Shown here: piece by piece, positions 1 through 10,100 of the stretch
How the letters are laid out: the number at the start of each line of letters is the position of its first letter
How positions within the stretch are numbered: the first letter of the stretch is position 1
Assembly (NCBI GenBank): GCA_002633005.1
Contig: NMRA01000211.1
Span: forward strand, 634,790 to 688,658
DNA: 53,869 nt
Origin: Phoronis australis
Lineage: Eukaryota; Phoronida; Phoronidae
Reading direction: 5' to 3'
The notes under the pieces: model-generated
The model's input: only the letters and a program-made list of their open reading frames with translations
The model's database searches: none
What the model was told of the DNA's origin: nothing
Made by a program: the position numbers and the translations under genes

Positions 1-91
1 GCTTGCGCACAAGCCCTTACGTCATTATTCACTGGCGACACCTGGCTAAATTATCTGGTGTAATTTCCGGCAAGTACGTCGTCTGCTAATC

Positions 92-296
92 ATGGTCGGC
101 TGCTGTGTGGCCGGTTGTTCGGCTACGCAGGCGAAATGCAGAGGCGTTAGCTTCCATAGTGTACGGAGACCCCAAAATCCGCTGTGGGAGAAAAAGTTAT
201 GTTCTTGCGTCGACGTGAATGGAAGTTGTTCTTCCAAAAAAAACTTGTACATTTGTTCACGTCACTTCGAAGATGGGTGTTTTTTAAGAGGCTCTG
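92..296 (+). CDS. THAP-domain protein, first coding exon
   Basis: The reading frame from the ATG at 92 begins MVGCCVAGC and ends ICSRHFEDGCF, which fits the THAP C2CH zinc-binding pattern: Cys pair near residues 4-9, then Cys-x2-His followed by Phe near residues 55-60. The internal GVSFHSVRRP piece matches the usual 'vsFHxFP' region except that the first Pro is missing. THAP domains are sequence-specific DNA-binding modules found in transcription regulators and in P-element-type transposases. The frame runs into a stop at 311-313, but a GT at 297-298 (ctctg|gtagg) is a reasonable splice donor, so I read this as exon 1 of a longer gene whose later exons I could not find. It could also be a domesticated or decayed transposase end. 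The domain call is firm; the gene model is not. Confidence 0.7.
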
Positions 297-313
297 GTAG
301 GCCTACTACTTAA

Positions 314-1061
314 TCCTGTCTTCACAAATCCATTTTTCTTTTCTCCGTTTTGATGAAAACTATCTGGTAAACTTTTTGACGAAAAATGTCCGCTAAATTT
401 CTTCCAATGGTAGTGACTGGTGAACTCTTGTCCTTACGAGGACCTTCAGCCATAGTCTAGTGAGCGAATTAACCAAATTACTCTTAGGTGGCCCTGATCA
501 GACGGTTGGTCTCAGCATAATGCGCAGATTTGGCCAGGATTTGGATCAGCGATTTCAACAAATTCACATTCGTGTACAAATAAATAGGACGCTAGTAAAA
601 CCTTTAACATAAATAAAGATTACATTAATACTTCAGAAATAAATACCTGGACCTGTCAAAATCTATCCCGCAATTCAACAGCAGGTTACATACTCAATTA
701 TTTATGTCGACTGTATGCCGCACAAAACTTGAACCATCTTAGCCAAGTACGCTGCAGTCTATGAAAATACCAGAATAACGAAAAACCTCGGAAGCAAGGG
801 AAATGAACCCTAAGAGGTAGCAAGCAAGATAAAGGGGGTGGTAGGGACGTGAAGCTGACGTGTGCTAATTTTCAATTTCATACTTTTATGTGGCATTTTC
901 ATAATTTTGATTTGAGATGTCAACTCAGATCAAACGGTTTGAAAGTTCGGATTTTTAATTTGTAATGAACTTGAGTTGCACTGCACGTGACCTTTTATGA
1001 ATTTACCGTAGTTGGCTACAGACAGGCCCACCTTTATAAAAACTAGCAACGTAGACAAACG
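314..1061. other. No gene recognised
   Basis: AT-rich sequence with no long frame, no RNA gene and no convincing exon that would continue the THAP exon. Confidence 0.5.
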
Positions 1062-1610
1062 CATGCGCGCACCCAGGGGAAAAGTCCAAGAGAAAGAGAC
1101 GAAAGTCCACAATACGGCAGCACCCCGTTTTTTATTTTAGTTCTCACGCTTTTTGTTAGCAAAAGGTCCACTTTGCCAGAGATTCGAGCCCCCGTATTAG
1201 AGGCTGGGTGCGCGCATGAAACGTCTACACAAATTGCACCCAATGCAGCTCCTGGTTTAAACGCGGGCTTCTTTTTCAAAGTTTGGTCAGGTATAAATAA
1301 CGCCACAAACATGGAGGTTCACTGAAACACGTCTACCTTACAGATGTGACAATCCCTAGCCACGGAAAACTTGAGAGGCCGACAAAAATACTAATGATGA
1401 AATACCGGTGATGATAATCATCCACTTTGTTAATTTACTTCACCTACACAATTGGAAATAGCCGCTAAAATGAAACTCATTCGAGTAAGCACCACGTCAT
1501 GCGCGCCACTCAGAGGGGGGGCGAGCCCCCCCCTCCCGCTCTCTTGTTAACAACAGTTCCATAACGTCAGGAATTCGAGCCCCCCATTTTGAAGACTGGG
1601 TGCGCGCATG
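1062..1610. repeat. Inverted and direct repeat cluster
   Basis: CATGCGCGCACCCAG at 1062-1076 is the exact reverse complement of 1204-1218, giving a 157-base unit with inverted ends. A third copy of CTGGGTGCGCGCATG lies at 1596-1610. The 60 or so bases before 1204 and before 1596 are also related ('attcgagcccccc' and neighbours). Between them, 1514-1534 forms a G7/C8 hairpin. This looks like small non-autonomous transposable elements; no coding sequence is inside. Confidence 0.6.
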
Positions 1611-1804
1611 CACGTGAGTCCCTGGACAGCCCCAATATGGTAAAACCCAAGGAGCTCAAGTCGGGGTTAAATCAGGATGGGCATAAATAAGGAAATTTAC
1701 TGTATCAACAGATTAGACAAATAAGAATAAGATACAAAGCATTGATACAGTGTACACGCGCACAATAACTGGGTCTATCAATTTTCCCGCCGCAAGCGAT
1801 TGAA

Positions 1805-1950
1805 CCAATCGGATCACCAATGGCGCAAACCTTTCGAAAACAAGCCTAATTTTTAGGGAGTCTGTTACTGCTCTTTATATTTTCAAAACTTTAATTTGTT
1901 ATAGTTAATTTATTTGCTGTGCACCTCAATGAGACCAGTTCATATATATG
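1805..1950 (+). promoter_or_regulatory. Putative CCAAT/TATA promoter of the PHD-like gene
   Basis: Two CCAAT boxes (1805-1809 and 1817-1821) lie about 125 bases before a TATATAT box at 1943-1949. The ATG of the next gene is at 2001, so transcription starting about 30 bases after the TATA would leave a leader of roughly 25 nt. Paired CCAAT boxes, a TATA box and a short leader are typical of replication-dependent histone genes, which matches the histone-type 3' end of this gene. Assigned from motifs only. Confidence 0.45.
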
Positions 1951-2000
1951 CATTTAACACTATTAATACATTGTAAAACCATAGATTATGCACTATCAAC

Positions 2001-2426
2001 ATGAGCCAAAAACAGTACACCCCTTTATTAAAAAATGGGTTAAAGGTTAGAAACAAAGGACGAGAGCGTAGACAAGTTTCCATCACTTGCAACGTCGATT
2101 TTTTTACGATGGACGTTGGAGAAGAACATCAGTCTGGTGACAGCAACACGGAATCGCACAAAGGCGATGATTTTCGAAATTTGATTCGTTGTGTTGTTTG
2201 TCATTTTTTTCCTACAGTTCAGGATTATTTGTGGATACAGGAACAAGAACTGAACGATGCAGGGTTCGTGACAACGTTGGTGAACGGTAATATCTATCTA
2301 AGGTGTTACAACTGTCATCGATATTGTCATCTCCTCTGTTTTCATCCAACCTTCCCAGATGAAAACTTGAATGAAGAGGACCTTCAGTACTTGAGTGACC
2401 ATGGTATACTGTGTGATTTATGTTGA
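2001..2426 (+). CDS. Small PHD-finger-like protein, intronless, with histone-type 3' end
   Basis: A 141-residue protein in one uninterrupted frame. The C-terminal half carries C-x2-C (CVVC), a 34-residue loop, C-x2-C-x4-H-x2-C (CYNCHRYCHLLC), 24 residues, then C-x2-C (CDLC) as the last four residues. This is the C4HC3 order and spacing of a PHD finger apart from a longer first loop. PHD fingers usually read histone H3 tails; whether this one does is unknown. The first 35 residues are basic (KNGLKVRNKGRERRQV), followed by an acidic and polar stretch. There is no signal peptide or membrane segment. The gene is intronless, has a TATA box close upstream, and the stop codon is followed within 7 bases by the first of two histone-type stem-loops. 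Expression in S phase is therefore a natural inference. I do not recognise an orthologue, and it could belong to a repeat family. Confidence 0.7.
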   Translation: MSQKQYTPLLKNGLKVRNKGRERRQVSITCNVDFFTMDVGEEHQSGDSNTESHKGDDFRNLIRCVVCHFFPTVQDYLWIQEQELNDAGFVTTLVNGNIYLRCYNCHRYCHLLCFHPTFPDENLNEEDLQYLSDHGILCDLC

Positions 2427-2432
2427 ATTATT

Positions 2433-2514
2433 CAACGGTTCTTTTAAGAACCATTTCACGCTATACCTACAACCAACGGCCCTTTTAAGGGCCACTTAAC
2501 ACTTCCCAGAAGAA
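2433..2514 (+). terminator. Two tandem histone-mRNA-type stem-loops plus HDE-like site
   Basis: Stem-loop 1: CAAC, stem GGTTCT (2437-2442), loop TTTA (2443-2446), stem AGAACC (2447-2452). Stem-loop 2: CAAC, stem GGCCCT (2478-2483), loop TTTA (2484-2487), stem AGGGCC (2488-2493). Both have the six-pair stem, four-base loop, invariant GG...CC ends and 5' CAAC flank of metazoan histone pre-mRNA stem-loops bound by SLBP. A purine run AGAAGAA at 2508-2514, 15 bases after the second stem, sits where the U7-binding histone downstream element is expected. The first loop has no such run before the second. No AATAAA lies just after the stop. The likely product is a non-polyadenylated mRNA cut after the second loop. 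Confidence 0.8.
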
Positions 2515-3796
2515 CTGCTCACTTGAGAATGTTGATTTATAAACACGCTTTCGTAGTTTTCTCAGTAAGCCTATGTGAACCGTAAATCAAAAACTGTCCG
2601 ATAACTATGCAGCTATTGGGTAAGCAGACGACATAAAGGGTCGGAACCGAAGTTTGAATTTTGAAATTAATTACCAGTAGCATTGCCAAAAGTACTCACA
2701 ATACCAACACTTCTACTATTGAAAGACTTTGAAAAACGTTTCAATACCGAAATTAATATAAATTAATGTTTTTTTTCGCTGTTTTGGACAGTAAAGTAGA
2801 TGCAAGTATTTCTCGTCAAATTACACTGACCGGAAACTGCAGCAGATAGGTCAGGAGAGTTCAACTCAGCTCGTAACAATATGCCGGAGTTGCGAATCAG
2901 TTGTCTATAATCTATGATCACACTAAAATACTTTAAGGAACTAATGAATAATACGTAGTCATTACAAGGTCTGGTGGGTTACTAGTCCTGAAAAGGACTG
3001 TTGGGTTGAGTCAAGATTATACACAAAATTCACAAAAAATCGCAACAATTTCTATCAACTACGAAGGCTGTCTGATTGTTTGATTACCCGCAATATAAAC
3101 AAGTCACATGCTGCTTAAAAGCACCGCTACCCACTAGCGAAGTGGGGTATTACAGACAGCGCCACCTGTTTGCGGTAAAGGCTCGGGTGGGTGGGTACCT
3201 TATGCCGCAAAGACCCTGTACTTTAACTGGTTCATTAGACACCAATGTCTTTGTGAATAAGCGTTCGATGTTAAGCTGAGAAAGTGCATGGTCCGCACCG
3301 AGACCGCGCTACTGACTTGGGCGACCGCTAGGCTATCGTGGCACAGCCACTCGTAAGATATTACACGCGTGTGGAATGAGCGTCAAGATGTGTATTTTAG
3401 CTTTGTTGTCTCTAATAGATGTAATTTTGAAATTCTGTGATTTGAAATCTGCATCCGTCACGTAAGGTAAGTTTCCTGTGGCAACGGACATTTTCGGCGC
3501 TAAATGGGGTTCCTGGTGGGGTCTTACGATAGTAATTGGCGTCATGTAATTAGTTAATGTCAGGAGTAAACGAAGAGATGATACGTTTGTGTTGATCAAT
3601 TATACATATATTTAAAATGTTCATAAGTCCGTTTTATGCTGTCTTATGTAACGTGAATCAAGCCAAATAGATCTATTGTATACGATGTATCAGGTTTTAT
3701 TTAGCGTGATCAATACACGGCACCGTTTGAATGTCGATGAGTGCACAGCGAAGAGAAAATTAACAGTAATAAACAATGTTTGATGAACAGAATTCT
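2515..3796. other. No gene recognised
   Basis: No coding exon, RNA gene or clear repeat boundary that I can support. Short frames here lack family features. Confidence 0.5.
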
Positions 3797-3803
3797 TATA
3801 AGG
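3797..3803 (+). promoter_or_regulatory. TATA-like box before the lectin gene
   Basis: TATAAGG lies 57 bases before the ATG at 3854, which would put the start of transcription near 3828. A second TATAAG at 3828-3833 is too close to the ATG to serve. Motif evidence only. Confidence 0.3.
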
Positions 3804-3853
3804 CCTTCGTGGGACGTACGCGTGCTGTATAAGCTCGGGAAATTACGGATACC

Positions 3854-4193
3854 ATGTCTTGTGATTGCATCTCATTCCTCTTAGCCAGTGTTATCATATT
3901 TATTGCCTTCAGTGTATCGCTTGAAGTACTTGCATACACTAATTTTCGTATAACTTATCACACCCGGCGTCAACGAAGCTCTGGCGCCACCAATGTAACT
4001 TTTACCTGCACGTCACAACTTCACTGCGCAGCAGAATGTGAACGTGATACGCAGTGCGACGCGTTTGCTTGGTGCAGTAGTCTCAGTTTGTGCGAAAAGT
4101 ATTTTCTGAACTGTTGTCCGAGATCTACATGTATTGAGGAACAGTGGACGTACTTTGAAGAGATTGGAGCAACAGAGAGATGGTGTACTCCAG
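3854..4193 (+). CDS. Lectin exon 1: signal peptide and PAN-like module
   Basis: 113 codons plus one base. It ends CAG|GTAAAT at 4193/4194, a strong donor. Reading through the intron would stop after two more residues, which supports the splice. Confidence 0.75.
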
Positions 4194-7100
4194 GTAAATG
4201 TTGACAAGCCTGACCAACTGTTGAAAATGCGTACTGTCCCGCCTCTAAGCGAAAACCATTCAAAGCAAACACGATTTGTAAGTTATTCAAGTTTGACTGT
4301 TTCAAACAATGATCGAAAAACAAATAAAACGGCAATAAACCGTCTTCCGTCATACAATGCAACTTTTGAGTAATATCACTTGTGGTTATAAAATTGGCCT
4401 CAAATTGTTCCTTGATCAAAATAAGTCATTTTAGTTACTGGGAGGAACTGACAGCTCGTTATCGCTTGAGACCAGACTCGTCAAGTTAAAATGACACAGC
4501 GTTTGCATTTATTTGCCTAGCATGAGCCCAAGCAAAAAACTAACGAACTCATTTTTTTTTTGCAAAAACAAGTCACTTCTCATCCGAGTAAGGAACAAAT
4601 TGAAAAAATAACTGTAAGTGATCTAAACCAAAATTTAGTTTCTTCGACGGAACACGGATTTTAACATGCAATTTTGAGAATACTTCATAAAACCGGAATG
4701 TCTTCAAAAAAGGTTCCTACATTGATGACTACGATTGCTCTATTAAATGCACGTTCTTGCCTGAACAATTCCTATTTCGTAGAATATTTTATTTAAAAAA
4801 CTGTTTGTTTACTTTTGGTGTTGATAAACATAAAACTACCAAACTGGGAATCCAGTCTAGGTTTCATTGCCTGCATACACGCACATCGCAATGGTTGCCT
4901 TCTGCTTGCAACAACACTTTAAAGTCTAGAACGGTAGTTTGCACATATTATACTCGTAACGGTACCCATTGTATGCATATTATGCACATATTCAAGGGAG
5001 GGAGATGGAGAGACAGGAAGGGGGAAGTTAAGAGTGGAAGGGAGAGAGTAAAAGAAGTGGACATCCTATTAGTAATGAGTATACTAACTGCAACTGTGTC
5101 GCCAAAAATAACCTATTCGATCTTTAAATGAAGTGAAAAAATACGGGTTTTGCAGGTGTATATTGTTCGTACTGTGACACTCAAGATGAAAATCAAGTCC
5201 GTTATATCATTGACTGAAAACTATTAATCTACGATATCAGCAAGAAAATATTTAGTATTTTTACACACAATTTGTTAGTCACATCACGTGACCTATAGTT
5301 AAGTCTGAAAAGATCTTCGATTTATTACAGCACAAATTTAATTTATTGTTATACCACACAACTCCGTAATCATTGTTTCCCGGACAGATTGTTGACTTGA
5401 AAGTAAAACTCAAATTAACTGCGCACAGAATGCAATTGTGTGAAACACATACAAGTACATGTAGCATAGTACTACAGCCTGGGAATGCCAACTCCCACAC
5501 CTGAAAATGTGTTCTGTTATCGGTGCTTGCGACCCCGAGACTAGCCGCGAGAGTTTGCACTCGGAATTTATGGTTTTCTGCCCGACTGAGTTTTGATGAA
5601 GTGTTGTGATTATCAAATCAAACCTAACATCATTGCTTCAGTTTCATTATATCATCTTTGGTCATCAAGCGAGACTCTGGAGGTATGGTTCCACATCGTC
5701 AGCGATTTTCCGGCAAAATTAATCAACAAACCTGACATTCTTTGTACGCACCCACCTGGCCCTGGCCGGAGGCCGGGAATAGTGTGATGACGTAACTTTT
5801 GACAAGTTGCTCGTAAGTGCATATGTGTGTTTTGTATGCTTAAATTATAATTGTTTTCAGTTGTTTGTATAATAATTTACTTGTACAATGTTTACCTGTG
5901 GCCCAGGTGTTTTGTTGTTAATTTGATTTCTGAGCGGCAGTGATTGTTAGAAGTTTATACTTATACCCATGAAATTTAAAAATGAAAAGTTTATCTCGTA
6001 AAAGAATCCCACCCAACACGTTGTGTTACTGCAAGTGTACATTGTACTTGACAGTTGTCCAGCTCCTGACAAACTATCCAACGTTTTGAATTTTTTACCG
6101 CCATCCTGCCACTTCATCAAAATGTTTCGCTGTTTGACATTTTATCATACACTATTATAGTTAACCTCTCGACAGAGCCCCATTTTACCGTTCAACTGAA
6201 AAGAAAACACGAGTCGTTTCATGGGTTTTTAAGACACCCGCAATATTCCAGTGGTCTTAAAAACAAAAAACAGCATCGGGCGCTTTTGGGTTTTACGTTT
6301 TCCATCCGACAAAAACGCTGTTGGGACTGTTTGTGTTGGGACAAACATTTCACCCTTCCGGTTTGGCATAGACCCAGATACCCCACCTTTTAGCTGAAAG
6401 TCCCGCTTTTGAATCCAGTTGTGTCGGTTTCAGTTTTCTAATACTGACATTTATGCGACAAGCGTTAAAAATAACATTTAATGTCATGAATATTGTTATT
6501 TTCCCCGAGTCCAATTTCTTTAGTAACATAACAAGCCAATGTCTCTTGTTTACGGTAACCCAAACTATTTTTTACTTTCTAAAGAAAAGAGTTTCAGATT
6601 TATATACAACTATAGAAAGTCCTACACTGCAACGTATGTAATGATCTATCCACCGCACAATTCAAAGATAGACAAGAGAAGGTTTGCTCATTTTCAGAAA
6701 GCCTTTATCAGCAGGCGTTTTCCTTCGAAACTTAGTGTGTTCGAGTTCCTCCACTGATAACATACTGCAAGTGCCAAGACAAGCTCCCCAGCTACTAATT
6801 CTTTCCATGAGGCGACACCACTACCAGTCCACGGATACCGAAAAGCCAAAACACTGGCCCGGGACGGCACCTATGAGACCATGAGAGCTAAATACCCACC
6901 CGAGACCGATACCGGAGGGGACAAAATACCCACTCGAACTGGCTGCATGAGTGTCTAACAACTCCTTCTATAGGAGAGTCTACGTGTTTTTGCAACTATA
7001 CTATTTAACACTTAATTAGTGATTTAGTTTATCGGTTTCCTTCGAGTCCTTCCTATTCTCTAGTTAAAATGTTTAATCTCTAATGATATTGACTGATACA

Positions 7101-10100
7101 TACAACACAGAACACAGCTTGACTAAACCATAGCATTGAATCTGGCTTGGAAACGATTCATTATTAAAGTGTCAGTCAATAAGTCCACCACCAGCAGAAC
7201 TTATCATCAAATACGAAGATCGGGAAGGACAGGTCTCTTGACGAAAAGATCGGGACCAGTAAAGCGAAAGATCACGAGAAAGTAGCACTCATTGTATGGT
7301 TGATAAGCAGATCAGCTTTGAAATGGTAATGGTTTGTACCAATACCGCTTTGTTCAACCAATGAAGTAAATGAGTGTCATTAAGCTCATTGACTGAACGA
7401 AGGTCAAACCACACATTTCAGGAGCTAAATATAATATTTAAGAAATTTCATATTCTGTTTTTGTGCGAGCGTTGCCTATGTTGCAGGTTGAATAAATACA
7501 AAAATGAGCTTTGGAAAGATGATAGTAAAAACTTGATAACTACAATAATATCGTTAAAAACTGAACATTAACATTCGTTTCTGCATAATCGAAGAGAAAT
7601 GAAACCAGCCTCAACGCTGAATCAAATCTGAACCGCTCGATATCACAACCCACTAGTGAAAGAAAAAACACAGAAAAATCAGGAGTACCAGCTGAGAACC
7701 ACTCCACGGGTCTCTAGATTGGCGGTTTAGTGCTTATACCACTGCGCTACTTAGGACCCGATATCTGTGCAATTACTGCCGTATGACGTAACAGTTGGCC
7801 GTAAACAGTAATTGCTCATCGGTCGGATGCTCAGTAGCTCAGTAGACCCGCAATCTGTAGACGTGTGGTTCGATTTCCAACTGCAATTCTTGATATTTCT
7901 CCTTGTATTTATTTAATACACTGGTTTTTGTTGTGATATCGGCCAGTTGTTGTGCAACCCATTACTGTCCTCGGAAACTTATTGTTCCCACTAGCTGTCA
8001 TTAAACCATCGATTGCACAAGTTCGACTGACGTATTTTCCGGATTTTTATTGGAGTACACATACTCAGACAACGGATTTTACGACTAACTTCCTTTGCAG
8101 TGCTCTCTAGTGGCCAGAAAGAAGGAATTGCCAATGACAAAATGGTGACGATCGGAAATTTCGATCATAAAATAGGAAAACTGCTGATCGACAGTCGTCA
8201 AACACACTCGCACACATCAATAAGCTCCCAAAAGTAGCATAATCACAGGTCATTCAAATTTAAGTTACTTTTTGGTATAAACGTCCTTGAGCAATTTGAA
8301 AGTTACCTGATCCTTCCCTTGTTTTCTTCGCTCACTTGTGTGTGCAGAGCAACGAGTGAATGGGGAAACCGACAATCCAGTCTCCTGTCACGTGAAGACA
8401 GTGAAATCACTGATGAGTTGTGTGTAGATTCTAAATTTTTTACTTCATTTTGAAGTTAGTATACGTTTTACAAAGAGAATTTGCGTTTCGCATTAACAAG
8501 GTGACGCCATAGATCGGTAGTTTTCGCGTACACAAGATACGGTTGTTTCTGACCGACAGTCATCGAAAACGCTCGCACACATACTGCCAGTGCTAAAATG
8601 CCATATTCAGGCTTTGTTCAAGTCACTTTCTGACAAAAAAAATCCGTTAGCTATATGATCGAGACTCGACCTATTCCTCTCTAAAGCCGTTGGTGTACGA
8701 GTAAATGAACGGGGTTGAAGAGCATCACGTATTTTGACAATTAAAAAGTTGTGATGACCGACACATGTTGAGTGGGTTTTTGTTGCTCTAATTTAATTTG
8801 AAATGGCTGTTCATTTTGCAAAAAAGGCATTCGTCAAGTAAACATACTCCCCGGTCAAGTTGTGTGTCGTGCTTAAAATGTTCAATGTTCGTGGAGGATG
8901 ACTGCTGGGTGTCTTAACGCTGATAAGTAAAACTAAGACATGAAATAAGGTTAGTTTTCAAATTCTCAGTTTTAATTCGATATGTATTATTTTATCTAGA
9001 AAAATGATTATGATCATCGCCGATTGGTTAGCTGCAACAATAAAATTTGTTTAGATTGCAATAAAATTGCAAAAGAAAAATTCAAAAATATTTTGTTACA
9101 GACGTATTGCAAAAAAATCCACACTCCTCGACCCACGATCCCCTCGACCCACAACCCCCTCGACTCACCACTTATAATACCCAGTCAGATCCCGCCACTC
9201 GATCCACGTCCACAACAAGTACAGCAAGGACAGAAGGCGAGATCGTCCGATCTTTCGAAGGTGTCCAAGGGCTTAGCCCTCATCTACTTTACTCTCTCGG
9301 CTCCGTCAGGTTATCGACTCACCTTGCGCTTCGCTGGATATGTACAGCTGTACAAACCGGCAAAACAAGCAGCAGGCAACCACACGTTTCAAACGCACCA
9401 TAAAAAGGCGTACATATACTCAAAACAGGAGCAACGCACCTTTTCTGAGAGAAACGGCAGACGAACCTCCGAAGCACCGAAAACATGCCTATGATCCTTT
9501 TGTCTAATAGCAGGACAGGAATGCCGGCGATGGACAGGAATCAGGAGCTATTTTTCAGTTTAACGGATCAAAGTACGACTTCAGCTGGCCAGGAAAGTTG
9601 GCACGCGAGCTGCCACGCGCTCTGTCTGTACAAGACCTGCCTCCCGTTCAGTAATGCTAGGACCTCCCTAAAAAGTAAGCCTTCACGAGATTACGGTAGA
9701 CATTGCCGTGTATTTTAAATGAGAACCCATGACTTTGACTAGATTTTATCTAGGTCTCAGCGTAGGTCCTAGCGTTACTGAACGCACTCCTGCTGTGCGG
9801 GGCGGGAGGGCACACTAACGTCGTGTTTGTCCACACTGTCCCATGCATCAAAACTCAAATTCGAATTTATTACATCAAGACATGGGCTGTGCAACACTTT
9901 AATGTAAGTGGCGGGGGGGNGGGGGGCGTTATCCCTCTAACCCCCTAGCCCCCTATGCTGTGCCGCTCATGCAAGATTATTTTTCAAAAGAGGTGAAATG
10001 CATTAAACGCCTTTGGAATAATTACAATAAAGAGGCAAAATCGGCGACAATAAAGCATAAAACATGATGAAATGCCCAACGTTCAACTGAGAATTACATT

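Noticed and set aside
4021-4419. 132-codon frame on the - strand over lectin exon 1
   Set aside because: Antisense shadow of the cysteine-rich exon; no independent support.
7833-7900. Functional tRNA gene
   Set aside because: Box A and box B are present, but I could not fold an acceptor stem and anticodon arm, and related sequence lies nearby in opposite orientation.
9024-9494. 156-codon + strand frame
   Set aside because: Its Pro/Ser-rich start is the translated minisatellite end of a repeat element; no domain features.
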